A DNA stretch of 21,290 nt from Leptotrichiaceae bacterium (lineage in GTDB: Bacteria > Fusobacteriota > Fusobacteriia > Fusobacteriales > Leptotrichiaceae): assembly GCA_030532815.1 (NCBI GenBank), contig JAUNKI010000012.1:1-21290 (forward strand), read 5' to 3'. The notes under the pieces were generated by a model. It had not been told where the DNA came from and did not search any database. It saw only the letters and a program-made list of their open reading frames with translations. The translations under genes and the position numbers were made by a program. The stretch's first letter is position 1, and the number at the start of each line of letters is the position of its first letter. Positions 9,078 through 17,686 of this stretch are shown here, piece by piece.

Positions 9078-9860
9078 TCAGATTATTTTTCTTATTTCCT
9101 CCCAGAGCCTGTCACCGTAATTATCCGTTAATTGTTCACAAATCTTTTTTTCTGTGGGATAATCATTTTTTTCCGCCTTTTTTACGACAAGTTCGTCATA
9201 AATATCTTTCTGCAGTTCAAAATGTATACTTGAAAGAAAATATCTTCCCTTATCTTTTATCCCTGTTATTACAGCAGGCATTCCATTCCGAAACCGAGCT
9301 ATTATTTGATAATTCTGTATCCCATATTCACTATCCGTTTCATTTTCTCTGTCCGGAATAAACATCGGACCACCGTGATAATAATATTTTTCTTTTTCGG
9401 ATATTTCGGATATTTCTTCAAAATTCAGCAGAACCATTTCTTTAGAATTAACTTTTTCATTGAAGTAGTTTCCATTTGTCAGTGAAGCTAAGGATCCTTT
9501 TGCCGTTCCCTGAAAAAATCCGAGTTCCCTTTCACCTTTAACGGTATATTTCTCACCTTTAAAATCAACTCTTCGACAACCGTAATAGGCACCTGCACAA
9601 ATACCTATATACAAACCTCCCTGAGCTACATATTCGGTTATTTTCCGATTTCCCTCACCATTCAGTTTTTTACAGTAAGGTAAATCAGCTCCGCCGGGAA
9701 TTATAAATATATCCGTTATTTTTAAAATACCCATTATTATCTCTTCGGCAGTAACCGTTTCCGTTTTCAGTCCCAATTTATTTTCACATGCTGCGAGCAG
9801 AGAAGAAACACCTGTTTCACTTGTTCCTTCATCTGCATAAATTAATATCCGTTTTTTCAT
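9078..9860 (-). CDS. BPL_N-type class I glutamine amidotransferase-like protein
   Basis: The 260-residue protein matches the N-terminal domain family of eukaryotic-type biotin-protein ligase (BPL_N), here as a stand-alone protein without any biotin ligase or biotin-carrier domain. Visible: IYADEGTSE at 7-15, IPGGADLPY at 54-62, the nucleophile elbow GICAGAYYG with C88, YHGGP at 161-165, and SSIHFE at 211-215, giving a plausible C88-H213-E215 triad as in DJ-1/GATase folds. No signal peptide or membrane segment is seen. Substrate is unknown; amide hydrolysis or transfer is an inference from the triad. It interrupts the otherwise near-universal rpoB-rpoC junction and has its own promoter at 9889-9916. 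Start: ATG with CGGAG five bases upstream. Confidence 0.8.
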   Translation of the reverse strand: MKKRILIYADEGTSETGVSSLLAACENKLGLKTETVTAEEIIMGILKITDIFIIPGGADLPYCKKLNGEGNRKITEYVAQGGLYIGICAGAYYGCRRVDFKGEKYTVKGERELGFFQGTAKGSLASLTNGNYFNEKVNSKEMVLLNFEEISEISEKEKYYYHGGPMFIPDRENETDSEYGIQNYQIIARFRNGMPAVITGIKDKGRYFLSSIHFELQKDIYDELVVKKAEKNDYPTEKKICEQLTDNYGDRLWEEIRKII

Positions 9861-9888
9861 ATTTCTCCGAATGTTTCCTAAATTTTCA

Positions 9889-9916
9889 ATTATACTTTAT
9901 TGTAACTTTTTCTAAA
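9889..9916 (-). promoter_or_regulatory. Promoter of the BPL_N gene (and possibly rpoC)
   Basis: Minus strand: TTTAGA (9911-9916), 16-bp spacer, perfect TATAAT (9889-9894). The leader would be about 20 nt. A 7-1-7 palindrome (9938-9952) and a 6-1-6 palindrome (about 9951-9963, ATTTACGGTAAAT) lie just upstream, where an activator or repressor could bind. Confidence 0.6.
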
Positions 9917-9995
9917 TTTTATACGGACATATTAACTTAAATTTCAAATTTACCGTAAATGAATTTTAAAATTTATATTTCCACTTCGATACAAC

Positions 9996-12900
9996 TTACA
10001 TTTCCGTATTTTTATCCAGCTCTATTGCTTCTCCTTCTTTATCATAAAGAGTTACGTCAAGTCCCAGTGACTGAAATTCTTTTATTAATACTTTAAATGA
10101 TTCAGGAGCGTCAGCTTCAGGCATTGACTGTCCTTTTACTATTGCTTCGTATGTTTTGGTTCTTCCGCTTATATCATCTGATTTTACAGTGAGCATTTCC
10201 TGAAGTATATTTGATGCTCCGTATGCTTCAAGAGCCCACACTTCCATTTCTCCCAATCTCTGTCCTCCGAACTGGGCTTTACCTCCTAAAGGCTGCTGAG
10301 TTACAAGAGAGTAAGGTCCTATTGCCCTTGCGTGCATTTTGTCCTCAACAAGATGATGAAGTTTCAGCATATACATTCTTCCTACTGTTACAGGATTGTC
10401 AAAAGGTTCTCCTGTTCTTCCGTCTATAAGTTTCACTTTACCTGTTCTGCTGTATCCCGCTTCTTCCAGATAATCCTTTACGTCTTCTTCTCCCGCTCCG
10501 TCAAATACGGGTGTAGCTATATATTTTTCAATATCTCCTATGGCAAGTCCCAAATGCACTTCCAATACCTGTCCTATATTCATACGTGACGGCACCCCGA
10601 GAGGATTTATACATACATCTATCGGAGTTCCGTTTTCCAGATGAGGCATATCCTCAATAGGCAGCACTCTTGAAACAACACCTTTATTTCCATGACGTCC
10701 GGACATTTTATCTCCGACCATTATTTTTCTTTTTTCTGCAATATACACTCTTACAAGTTTATTTACTCCGGCTTTCAGGTCATCTCCATTTTCTTTGGAC
10801 AGCACAAGTACATCTACAACCGTACCTTTTACTCCATGAGGCAATTTCAGTGAAGTATCTCTTACATCTTTTGCCTTTTCTCCGAAAATCGCCCTTAAAA
10901 GCTTTTCTTCGGCAGGAGGCTCACTTTCACCTTTAGGTGTTACCTTTCCTACAAGAATATCATCAGGAGTTACGTGGGCACCTATTCTTACTATTCCGTT
11001 TTCATCAAGATTTCTCAGTGCATCTTCGGAAACATTAGGTATCTCTCTCGTTATTTCCTCATCTCCGAGTTTTGTAGTTCTCGCTTCAATATCAAATTCT
11101 TCTATGTGCAGCGAAGTAAATACGTCATCTTTTCTCAATCTTTCGGATATTAAAATCGCATCTTCAAAATTATATCCTTCCCAAGGCATAAATGCCAGAA
11201 GTATATTCTTTCCGAGAGCCAGATCTCCGCCTGCTGTTGACGGACCGTCTGCGATAATGTCTCCTTTTTTTACTTTTACACCTACATCGGTAATAGGCTT
11301 CTGATGTAAACACATTGACTGGTTCGACTTTTCAAAATTCAGCAGTCTGTGAGTATATTCTTTTCCTGTCTTATCAGTTACTATAATTTTATTTGCATCA
11401 ACATATGTAACTTTTCCGGTTGCCTTTGACGTTATTACGGCTCCCGAATCTACTGCCACTTTTCTTTCAAGTCCCGTTCCTACATAAGGAGCTTCAGTTT
11501 TTAATAAAGGTACCGCCTGACGCTGCATATTTGACCCCATTAATGCCCTGTTGGCATCATCGTGTTCAAGGAACGGTATAAGTCCCGCTGATACCGATAC
11601 AAGCTGTTTTGGAGAAACGTCCAGAAGATCAACTTTTGATTTTTCAATATGAACTATTTCTTCTCCGTATCTACACACAACTTCATCTGTCAGAAAATTT
11701 CCGTCTTCATCAATAAGTGTATCCGCCTGTGCAATGAAAAGTCCCTCTTCTTCGTCTGCTCCTAAATATTCTATATCATTAAAATTTGCCTTTCCGTTTT
11801 TTATTTTTACGAACGGTGTTTCTATAAATCCGTATTTATTTACTTTTCCGTATGTGGAAAGAGAACCTATAAGACCTATATTAGGTCCTTCAGGTGTTTC
11901 TATAGGACAAATTCTTCCATAGTGTGAATTGTGAACGTCACGCACTTCAAATCCGGCTCTTTCCCTTGAAAGTCCTCCCGGCCCCAGTGCCGATATTCTT
12001 CTTTTATGTGTCAGTTCGGCAAGAGGATTTGACTGATCCATAAACTGTGACAGCTGTCCGCTTCCGAAAAATTCAAGAATTAGTGCATTTAAAGGCTTTG
12101 TATTCAATAAACTCTGAGGAGTCAATGTCGTAATATCCTGAATAGTCATTTTTTCCTTGACCATTTTAGCCATTTTCATCATTCCGCCTTTAACCTGTAT
12201 GGACAGCAATTCTCCTACTCCTCTTACCCTTCTGTTGGAAAGATTGTCGATATCGTCTGTATACCCTTCTCCGTTTACAAGGTTTCTCACGTAATTTATT
12301 GTCTGAAGTACATCCTCTTTGGTCAGTACTATTTCATCTTCAGGCAGGTCAAGTTTAAGACGTTTGTTTATCTTATATCTTCCTACATTTGCCAAATCAT
12401 ATCTTTGAGGATTGAAGAACATCTGTTTTACAAGTGATCTTGCACTTTCCACAGTTACCAGATCTCCCGGTCTCAGTTTTCTGAATACTTCTATAACAGC
12501 TTCATCATTAGTTTTTGTACTGTCCTGTATTAATGAATTGGCTATTATTCTGTCTTCAGGCTTTACTTCCCATATTTTTATTTTTTCAACTTTATTTTCA
12601 ATTAATTTTTCTACGACTATATTATCAATGAGTTCTTCAGCTTCAACTATAAATTCTCCCGTTTCCTCATTTAATATATCTTCCTTGTTAAAACTTCCTT
12701 CAAGTCTGTTTCTCAATATATCTTCAAGCTCTTCTCCCTTGTATTTTTTATAGAGAGACTTCAGTTCTATTTCTTTAACTTCAAAAAATTCGTTCATTAT
12801 TTCGGCATTATTAGTAAAGAAATCAACAGCTTTTAAAAATACTGTTACCAGTACTTTCTTTCTTCTATCAATTTTTACATTTAAAATATCATTTTTATCA

Positions 12901-13442
12901 GTTTCAAACTCCAGCCATGTCCCTTTATACGGAATTATTTTCCCAATAAACATATCTTTACCAGTCTGAATATTTAACTCTTTATTAAAAGTGACACCCG
13001 GTGCTCTATGTAATTGTGAAACAACGACTCTTTCAGCTCCATTGATTACAAATGTAGCCTGCTCGGTCATTAACGGTATATCTCCGAAATGCACTAATGT
13101 TTCCTGTATTTCCTGAGTTCTTTTATTCGTGAGCTTTAATCTTACTTTTAACTGTCCCGAATACGTTTTCCCTCTTTTTTTACATTCCAGTTCGTCATTC
13201 AGCGGTTCGTCGTTATCATGTATCTCATACCATAAATACTCCAGTTTTAATAAACCGTTACTTGATTCAATCGGAAAAATCTCATTGAAAATTCCTTCCA
13301 ACCCTTTATTTTCTCTTTTTTGAGGGGCTACTTTAGCTTGCAAAAAATCTTCATAAGAGTTTATCTGAAATTCCAAAAAGTGAGGCATCTCTCCTCTATC
13401 TATTATTTTTCCGAAACTATATCTTTCAATAAGTTTATTCAT
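9996..13442 (-). CDS. rpoB: RNA polymerase beta subunit
   Basis: The 1148-residue beta subunit is complete. It includes the lobe and protrusion domains, then the rifampicin pocket with [20 protein letters not shown] (around 12030-12075) where the resistance positions equivalent to E. coli D516, H526 and S531 are the sensitive residues. Next come [15 protein letters not shown], the catalytic-side [13 protein letters not shown], and the C-terminal clamp with [20 protein letters not shown]. The ATG at 13442 has a strong GGGAGGA site. It follows rplJ-rplL across a hairpin attenuator, the classical order. Unusually it is not followed by rpoC but by the BPL_N gene. The protein lacks the large lineage-specific inserts of E. 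coli beta, so its length is similar to that of Gram-positive and fusobacterial forms. Confidence 0.97.
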   Translation of the reverse strand: MNKLIERYSFGKIIDRGEMPHFLEFQINSYEDFLQAKVAPQKRENKGLEGIFNEIFPIESSNGLLKLEYLWYEIHDNDEPLNDELECKKRGKTYSGQLKVRLKLTNKRTQEIQETLVHFGDIPLMTEQATFVINGAERVVVSQLHRAPGVTFNKELNIQTGKDMFIGKIIPYKGTWLEFETDKNDILNVKIDRRKKVLVTVFLKAVDFFTNNAEIMNEFFEVKEIELKSLYKKYKGEELEDILRNRLEGSFNKEDILNEETGEFIVEAEELIDNIVVEKLIENKVEKIKIWEVKPEDRIIANSLIQDSTKTNDEAVIEVFRKLRPGDLVTVESARSLVKQMFFNPQRYDLANVGRYKINKRLKLDLPEDEIVLTKEDVLQTINYVRNLVNGEGYTDDIDNLSNRRVRGVGELLSIQVKGGMMKMAKMVKEKMTIQDITTLTPQSLLNTKPLNALILEFFGSGQLSQFMDQSNPLAELTHKRRISALGPGGLSRERAGFEVRDVHNSHYGRICPIETPEGPNIGLIGSLSTYGKVNKYGFIETPFVKIKNGKANFNDIEYLGADEEEGLFIAQADTLIDEDGNFLTDEVVCRYGEEIVHIEKSKVDLLDVSPKQLVSVSAGLIPFLEHDDANRALMGSNMQRQAVPLLKTEAPYVGTGLERKVAVDSGAVITSKATGKVTYVDANKIIVTDKTGKEYTHRLLNFEKSNQSMCLHQKPITDVGVKVKKGDIIADGPSTAGGDLALGKNILLAFMPWEGYNFEDAILISERLRKDDVFTSLHIEEFDIEARTTKLGDEEITREIPNVSEDALRNLDENGIVRIGAHVTPDDILVGKVTPKGESEPPAEEKLLRAIFGEKAKDVRDTSLKLPHGVKGTVVDVLVLSKENGDDLKAGVNKLVRVYIAEKRKIMVGDKMSGRHGNKGVVSRVLPIEDMPHLENGTPIDVCINPLGVPSRMNIGQVLEVHLGLAIGDIEKYIATPVFDGAGEEDVKDYLEEAGYSRTGKVKLIDGRTGEPFDNPVTVGRMYMLKLHHLVEDKMHARAIGPYSLVTQQPLGGKAQFGGQRLGEMEVWALEAYGASNILQEMLTVKSDDISGRTKTYEAIVKGQSMPEADAPESFKVLIKEFQSLGLDVTLYDKEGEAIELDKNTEM

Positions 13443-13599
13443 TTAAAAAATTCCTCCCTATTATTAAAGAACACATCTTTGGATTAACTTTATCTTAATC
13501 TAAAAATTAATACAACAAAGAATAAATTCCGACATCTTAACAACTTATAAACAAAGGCTTACAGCCTATTATAATGGGTTATCCAATTTTATAGTGGAA
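13443..13599 (-). other. rpoB leader between attenuator and rpoB
   Basis: No gene is seen here. It carries a lone TATAAT without a fitting -35 near 13570 and a short hairpin AGGCT/AGCCT (about 13559-13571) followed by TTGTTT. It may act in tuning rpoB messenger stability or a secondary start, but the evidence is thin. Confidence 0.4.
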
Positions 13600-13629
13600 A
13601 AAGACACTCTCTCTAAGAAGAGTGTCTTT
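13600..13629 (-). terminator. rplL-rpoB attenuator hairpin
   Basis: A perfect 11-bp stem, AAAGACACTCT (13619-13629 on the minus strand) with AGAGTGTCTTT (13600-13610), closes an 8-nt loop and is followed by only TT then CCAC. The short U-tract suggests partial termination, as in the known rplL-rpoB attenuator of E. coli, which keeps RNA polymerase subunit synthesis below that of L7/L12. Confidence 0.8.
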
Positions 13630-13647
13630 ACTATAAATTGTTTATTA

Positions 13648-14022
13648 CTATTTTAATTCTACAGTTGCCCCTGCTCCTTCAAGCTGTGCTTTTAAAGCTT
13701 CAGCTTCGTCTTTGGAAACTCCTTCTTTAACTGCTTTTCCTCCTGCTTCAACTAATTCTTTAGCTTCTTTCAGACCTAATCCAGTTATTCCTCTTACTTC
13801 TTTAATAACTGCCAGTTTTGCAGCTCCTGCGGACACAAGAATTACATCAAATTCTGTTTTTTCTTCTGCAGCTCCTGCTCCTCCTGCTGCAGCTCCTCCC
13901 GCTACAGCTACAGGCTGTGCGGAAACTCCGAATGTTTCTTCAATTGCTTCTACTACTTCTTTTAATTCAAGCACAGTCATATTTTTTAAATCTTCTATAA
14001 ATTGTTCTTTATTAAATGCCAT
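13648..14022 (-). CDS. rplL: Ribosomal protein L7/L12
   Basis: The 124-residue stalk protein recruits translation GTPases to the ribosome as dimers bound to L10. The N-terminal dimerisation helices (1-38) lead to an alanine/glycine-rich hinge (about 37-52), then the globular C-terminal domain (56-124) with the factor-binding face [20 protein letters not shown] and GGKAVKEG loop. Length and pattern are standard. The ATG has GGAGG with good spacing and starts 36 bp after rplJ. It is regulated with rplJ by the L10 leader, and extra copies relative to RNA polymerase are ensured by the downstream attenuator. Confidence 0.97.
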   Translation of the reverse strand: MAFNKEQFIEDLKNMTVLELKEVVEAIEETFGVSAQPVAVAGGAAAGGAGAAEEKTEFDVILVSAGAAKLAVIKEVRGITGLGLKEAKELVEAGGKAVKEGVSKDEAEALKAQLEGAGATVELK

Positions 14023-14058
14023 TATTTCTATCCTCCTAATATTTTCTTATTTTATTAT

Positions 14059-14610
14059 TTAATTTGCTTCTACAGCTTCCGGTGTTTCCGCTGCTTCCGC
14101 TTTTACTTCCAACGGTTCACCTGACTCCATTTTTTCAGCTAAGTTTGACAATCCTACAGCCAACATTCTGACAGGAGAAAGCAATCCATATGCAATCTGA
14201 CCGAGTAATTCTTCTCTTGAAGGCAGTTTAGCCAATGCTTCCACAGTACCCGTATCAACTCTGTCACCGCTCAGCATCCCCCCTTTAATAATCAGCTTGT
14301 CTTTCAGCTTCTTACCGAAATCGAATACCAATTTGGACGGTGCAACTCCATCTTCATAACCTACTGCAAATGATGTTGTCCCTTCCAGAAGATCATCAAA
14401 GTTTGTATCAATACCCACTGATTTCAAAGCTATTTTCATAAGTCTGTTTTTAGCAACGAAATATTCAACTCCTGATTCTCTCGCCTGTTTTCTCAATTCA
14501 GTATCTTCATTTACGCTGATTCCTCTATAATCAACAAAAACCATTGCTTTAGCATCTTTTAATTTGGCAGTCAGTTTTTCAACTGCTTCTAATTTTGATT
14601 GTGCCGGCAA
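14059..14610 (-). CDS. rplJ: Ribosomal protein L10
   Basis: The 183-residue protein is the base of the ribosomal stalk; it binds 23S rRNA and the L7/L12 dimers, and it represses its own operon through the leader RNA. Visible: MPAQSKLEAVEKL, the VFVDYRGIS strand, FVAKNRLMKIAL, then the LPSREELLG region and the C-terminal L12-binding helix, ending in an acidic alanine-rich tail. I start it at TTG 14610: GAGGAGG ends 8 bp before, and the resulting N-terminus fits the family. A GTG at 14619 is inside the ribosome site and would add three residues. The TTG start just below a terminator hairpin suits tight autogenous control. Confidence 0.95.
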   Translation of the reverse strand: MPAQSKLEAVEKLTAKLKDAKAMVFVDYRGISVNEDTELRKQARESGVEYFVAKNRLMKIALKSVGIDTNFDDLLEGTTSFAVGYEDGVAPSKLVFDFGKKLKDKLIIKGGMLSGDRVDTGTVEALAKLPSREELLGQIAYGLLSPVRMLAVGLSNLAEKMESGEPLEVKAEAAETPEAVEAN

Positions 14611-14821
14611 TTTTTTCACCTCCTCATATTAAAAACCTCTGAAACAAAAACAATAAGCCCAGAGGTATGTATCTAATAACGAATGTATAATACAATGAAA
14701 TTATATTTAATAATTCAATATATGGTTACTACCTCGGTAGGGTTTATAGAACTTCTTCTACCTACTGTCTTTGGTTATATGTATTCAAAAATATTTTGAA
14801 ACTTATTTCAAATTTCTAAAA
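14611..14821 (-). ncRNA. L10 leader (rplJ-rplL autoregulatory RNA)
   Basis: The core lies at about 14630-14776. Minus-strand marks typical of this leader are ACCAAAGACAGTAGG (about 14761-14775), CCTACCGAGGT (near 14730) and a final stem ACCTCTG (14660-14666) with CAGAGGT (14635-14641) followed by TTTTTAAT, an intrinsic terminator directly before the rplJ ribosome site. L10, with L12, is known to bind such leaders; in Bacillus it promotes early termination. The same is inferred here. Confidence 0.88.
14635..14666 (-). terminator. Terminator inside the L10 leader
   Basis: Seven base pairs, ACCTCTG with CAGAGGT, with an 18-nt loop and a following U-run (14631-14635). It ends about 25 nt before the rplJ TTG, so the leader decides between ending and entering the stalk genes. 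Confidence 0.65.
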
Positions 14822-14827
14822 CAAATC

Positions 14828-14856
14828 ATTATAACTTTTTTCTGTTTAAAAGTCAA
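14828..14856 (-). promoter_or_regulatory. Promoter of rplJ-rplL-rpoB
   Basis: Minus strand: TTGACT (14851-14856), 17-bp spacer, perfect TATAAT (14828-14833). It is among the best promoter matches in the window and starts the L10 leader at about 14821. It lies just after the rplA stop, so rplJ-rplL can be expressed apart from rplK-rplA. Confidence 0.85.
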
Positions 14857-14885
14857 GATTTATTTTACAACTTTTACACTATTAC

Positions 14886-15596
14886 TTATATTTTTGTAGC
14901 AAAAGTTCCTGCCAATAGCGGATCAATTTTAATTCCGGGACCCATAGTCAGCGATATGGCAACTGTTCTTAAATATTGTCCTTTTGAAGCTGCAGGCTTT
15001 AATTTTACTATCTGATCCAAAGCTACTTTAAAGTTGTCAACAATAGCCTGTTTTTCAAAATCCACTTTACCTATAGGAAGGTGAATTGACCCTAATTTAT
15101 CCACTTTAAATGCCACTTTACCTTTTTTAAATTCTTCCACTGTTTTTTCAACGTCAGTTGTAACAGTTCCTGATTTAGGATTAGGCATTAAACCTTTAGT
15201 TCCCAATGTTTTTCCTAATTTTCCCAGTTTAGGCATCATGTCCGGAGTTGCTATTACCAGATCAAAATCCATCCATCCGCCCTGAATTTTTGATATATAT
15301 TCGTCATCTCCTGCATAGTCCGCTCCTGCATTTAATGCTTTCTGAATGTTATCTCCTGAAGTAATTACAAGTATTTTAACTGTTTTTCCCGTACCGTGAG
15401 GCAATACAACCGTTCCCCTTACCTGCTGATCTGCATGTCTCGGATCTACTCCAAGTCTTATTGCCAGTTCAACTGTTTCTGTAAATTTAGCACTTTTAGT
15501 ATCAAAAACCAGTTCAAGTGCTTCTTCCGGTGTGTAAACCTTCATTTTATCCACTTTTTGAGAGATATCGTTATATCTTTTTCCTCTTTTTGCCAT
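14886..15596 (-). CDS. rplA: Ribosomal protein L1
   Basis: The 236-residue protein forms the mobile L1 arm at the E site and helps release deacylated tRNA; in many bacteria it also represses the L11-L1 messenger. The sequence shows MAKRGKRY, the [20 protein letters not shown] motif, [23 protein letters not shown] and the closing [15 protein letters not shown]. Length is standard. The ATG follows GAGGAGG. It is 180 bp after rplK, an unusually long gap for this pair; that gap contains a perfect 9-1-9 palindrome and a hairpin just before the ribosome site. Confidence 0.97.
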   Translation of the reverse strand: MAKRGKRYNDISQKVDKMKVYTPEEALELVFDTKSAKFTETVELAIRLGVDPRHADQQVRGTVVLPHGTGKTVKILVITSGDNIQKALNAGADYAGDDEYISKIQGGWMDFDLVIATPDMMPKLGKLGKTLGTKGLMPNPKSGTVTTDVEKTVEEFKKGKVAFKVDKLGSIHLPIGKVDFEKQAIVDNFKVALDQIVKLKPAASKGQYLRTVAISLTMGPGIKIDPLLAGTFATKI

Positions 15597-15776
15597 TTAT
15601 TATTTCCTCCTCTGTGGTCATTGGTCTCATAAAAAGACCTTCCACTTAAATATAATAATTATTCACGTATTTACGACAAATTTGAAATTTGTCTGATTTC
15701 AGTTCAGTTTTATATTTTAAATTTCAATTATAATATAAAACTTTTCAAAGTGTATTTACTATATAACTATATAATT
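15597..15776 (-). promoter_or_regulatory. rplA leader with hairpin, palindrome and duplicated initiation motif
   Basis: No gene is seen. On the minus strand a lone TATAAT (15727-15732) lacks a good -35. A perfect palindrome GACAAATTT-c-AAATTTGTC spans 15675-15693. A hairpin GGTCT/AGACC (15623-15639) is followed by ACCACAGAGGAGGAAA (15603-15618), a 16-mer repeated exactly before rplK. This may be an autogenous control site for L1, by analogy with L11-L1 operons elsewhere; that is inference. Confidence 0.45.
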
Positions 15777-16202
15777 TTACTCTTCTATTTTTATCCCCAT
15801 ACTTCTTGCAGTCCCCGCAATTATATTCATAGCGGCTTCTACACTTCCCGCATTTAAGTCAGGCATTTTTGTTTCAGCAATTTCTTTCAACTGTTCCTTT
15901 GTGATTTTCCCTGCTGTATCTTTTTTTGAGTTGGCAGCTCCTTTTTGAGTTTTCGCCGCTTTTTTCAACAAATCTGATGCAGGCGGTGTTTTCAATACAA
16001 ATGTGAAACTTCTGTCTGCATAAACTGATATTTCTACCGGAATTACAAATCCCATTTTATCCTGAGTTTGAGCATTAAATGCTTTACAGAATTCAGGAAT
16101 GTTTACTCCGTGCTGTCCCAGTGCCGGTCCTACAGGGGGTGCCGGATTTGCTTTCCCTGCTTCCAATTGTAATTTAATCTTTCCGATTACTTCTTTAGCC
16201 AT
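15777..16202 (-). CDS. rplK: Ribosomal protein L11
   Basis: The 141-residue protein binds the GTPase-associated centre of 23S rRNA. It shows the N-terminal [20 protein letters not shown] segment with the conserved prolines that touch the rRNA and thiostrepton site, then [15 protein letters not shown], and a C-terminal rRNA-binding domain ending [10 protein letters not shown]. Length is exactly typical. The ATG has GAGGAGG at short spacing, embedded in the 16-mer shared with rplA. It follows nusG by 96 bp with no terminator in between, in the classical secE-nusG-rplK-rplA order. Confidence 0.97.
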   Translation of the reverse strand: MAKEVIGKIKLQLEAGKANPAPPVGPALGQHGVNIPEFCKAFNAQTQDKMGFVIPVEISVYADRSFTFVLKTPPASDLLKKAAKTQKGAANSKKDTAGKITKEQLKEIAETKMPDLNAGSVEAAMNIIAGTARSMGIKIEE

Positions 16203-16298
16203 TTTTCCTCCTCTGTGGTAACTGAATTTTTTAAATCTCCCACTTTTCTTTAATTAAAATTTCGCTAACATTATTCTTTAAATACTCTTGGTTTAATA

Positions 16299-16916
16299 TT
16301 ATTTCTTTTCAATTTCGTTGTATTCAAATTCTACAGGTGTCAATCTTCCGAAAACTTCAAGCATAACTTTTATTCTGCCGTGCTCATAGTCTATTTCGGA
16401 TATTTCCCCTTCCTGATCCAGGAATGAATCTTTTTTTACAATTACTTTTTCACCGATTTCAAAGTCGATTCTGAACTTCGTTTTATTTTCATCGACAATT
16501 CCTATTTTTGACAGAAGATTATCAGCTTCTTCATCTGATAACGGTATAGGGTCACTTCCTATTCCTACGAAACCTGTAACACCGTTTGTATTTCTTATAA
16601 TGTACCACGCTTCACTGTCTACACGGTATCCCAGTCCCAGTTCATTCTCTTCTTTCACTGACAGCATTTCTACCATTACGTAACTCGGAAAAAGTTTTCT
16701 CGGAACTTTTACCATTTTTCCTCTTTTTTCTTCAAGAACTTCTTCTTCAGGTACGAGTATTCTGAAAACTCTGTCTGTAAGATTCAGCGACTCAATTCTT
16801 TTTTCCAGATCAGTCGCAACTTTTTTTTCATAACCGGAATAAGTATGGATTATATACCATTTTTTTTCATATACAATCTCTTCATTCACGACTTCTTCAT
16901 TTATTTTACCGCTCAC
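16299..16916 (-). CDS. nusG: Transcription elongation/antitermination factor NusG
   Basis: The 205-residue protein binds the RNA polymerase clamp and couples transcription with Rho or ribosomes. The NGN domain (about 18-125) has KKWYIIHTYSGYEKKV and KLFPSYVMVEM; the C-terminal KOW domain (about 150-205) has GEKVIVKKDSFLDQEGEI and FGRLTPVEFE. The first 17 residues form an acidic extension. The start is GTG at 16916: GGAGG in the secE tail is 8 bp upstream and no ATG fits better. It begins one base after the secE stop, which implies coupled translation. Its binding site on beta' is the clamp coiled coil carried by the large rpoC fragment. Confidence 0.96.
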   Translation of the reverse strand: MSGKINEEVVNEEIVYEKKWYIIHTYSGYEKKVATDLEKRIESLNLTDRVFRILVPEEEVLEEKRGKMVKVPRKLFPSYVMVEMLSVKEENELGLGYRVDSEAWYIIRNTNGVTGFVGIGSDPIPLSDEEADNLLSKIGIVDENKTKFRIDFEIGEKVIVKKDSFLDQEGEISEIDYEHGRIKVMLEVFGRLTPVEFEYNEIEKK

Positions 16917-16917
16917 T

Positions 16918-17133
16918 TTATCTGCCTCCTAAAAAACTTTTTAAAATAGCAGTCAGTCTATTCAGCATAAAATCAAATGAATTATCGAAAAATAATATAC
17001 ATAAAGCCACAAACAAAGTTATAAGAAGAACTATTACAGTCACATGAAAAACTTCATTTTTGTTTGGCCAGTATATTTTTTTATATTCACTGATCAGGTT
17101 TTTAAATGTTTCCGATATATTAAATTTACTCAT
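16918..17133 (-). CDS. secE: Preprotein translocase subunit SecE
   Basis: The 71-residue protein has one transmembrane segment (about 30-48) and is the essential clamp of SecY in the inner membrane. The amphipathic helix before it carries EYKKIYWPNKNEV, matching the conserved K-x-x-WP motif of the short SecE form. The C-terminal tail is short and basic. The ATG follows GGAG. It lies 23 bp after the tRNA-Trp gene and one base before the nusG start. Confidence 0.95.
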   Translation of the reverse strand: MSKFNISETFKNLISEYKKIYWPNKNEVFHVTVIVLLITLFVALCILFFDNSFDFMLNRLTAILKSFLGGR

Positions 17134-17156
17134 AAAACATCTCCATAAAATTAAAA

Positions 17157-17232
17157 TGGCAGGTCAGACAGGGATCGAACCCGTAACCCTCGGTTTTGGA
17201 GACCGATGCTCTACCAATTGAGCTACTGACCT
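17157..17232 (-). tRNA. tRNA-Trp (anticodon CCA)
   Basis: The cloverleaf is complete on the minus strand: acceptor AGGTCAG with CTGACCT, D arm GCTC with GAGC, anticodon stem CGGTC/ACCG region around loop CTCCAAA, and T arm CGGGTTCGATCCC. The anticodon is CCA. Discriminator G and an encoded CCA end at 17157. It sits between rpmG and secE, a neighbourhood common in Gram-positive-like genomes, and must be cut out of their shared messenger. Confidence 0.97.
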
Positions 17233-17259
17233 ATTTCATATTAGTATATTTCTAAATCA

Positions 17260-17409
17260 TTACTTAACTTCTCTATATAGAGAATGTCTTTTCAGCACCG
17301 GATTGTATTTTCTCATTTCCAGTCTTTCAGGATGAGTTTTTTTGTTTTTAGTTGTAACATAGTGTCTCAACTTTGTTTCCGTGCATTCTAAAATAACTTG
17401 TACTCTCAT
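17260..17409 (-). CDS. rpmG: Ribosomal protein L33 (zinc-free form)
   Basis: The 49-residue protein of the large subunit starts at ATG 17409, with GGGAGGG 9 bp before. The pattern is [13 protein letters not shown], then [21 protein letters not shown] and a basic C-terminus. It has a single Cys (residue 9) instead of the two CxxC pairs of the zinc-ribbon form, so it is the C-minus type that does not need zinc. A longer frame from TTG 17493 is excluded because that codon is inside the -35 box. It is first in the rpmG-tRNA-Trp-secE-nusG-rplK-rplA transcription unit. Confidence 0.94.
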   Translation of the reverse strand: MRVQVILECTETKLRHYVTTKNKKTHPERLEMRKYNPVLKRHSLYREVK

Positions 17410-17464
17410 GTCTTCTATCCCTCCCAATAAAATATTGGTATTACCAGAATAAACTAGCTTGCTC

Positions 17465-17493
17465 ATTCTATCATAAGAATTTTCTATTGTCAA
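17465..17493 (-). promoter_or_regulatory. Promoter of rpmG-tRNA-Trp-secE-nusG-rplKA
   Basis: Minus strand: perfect TTGACA (17488-17493), 17-bp spacer, TAGAAT (17465-17470). The expected start is about 17458, leaving a leader of about 50 nt before rpmG. No strong terminator is seen before rplA, so the whole group may be one transcript. Confidence 0.85.
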
Positions 17494-17686
17494 GTATTTT
17501 TTCAGACAGATTCGGAGTTCTCCGTTTGCCCTTTTACTTTTTTTACTGTTTATTTTAAAAATTGATTTTTACATTATATTTCTGTTAATATCTACTATTA
17601 TTTCGCAAAAAATCCGTTAATATGAAATGTTATTGTAATGTAACCGAAAATAAAAAACAGACTTGGGGAACCTTATTTAAAAATTC

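Noticed and set aside
12412..12753. Plus-strand open frame of 113 codons opposite rpoB
   Set aside because: It is serine-rich translation antisense to conserved beta sequence, a shadow of rpoB.
13712..14062. Plus-strand open frame opposite rplL
   Set aside because: It is the mirror of the alanine-rich L7/L12 hinge; there are no start signals or family features.
17410..17493. N-terminal extension of L33 from TTG 17493
   Set aside because: The extension covers the -10 and -35 boxes of a near-consensus promoter and lies upstream of the transcript start.
17590..17650. Possible nadR terminator, CGGTTA with TAACGG and a following T-run
   Set aside because: The stem has an internal mismatch and a 20-plus-base loop, so it is too weak to annotate.
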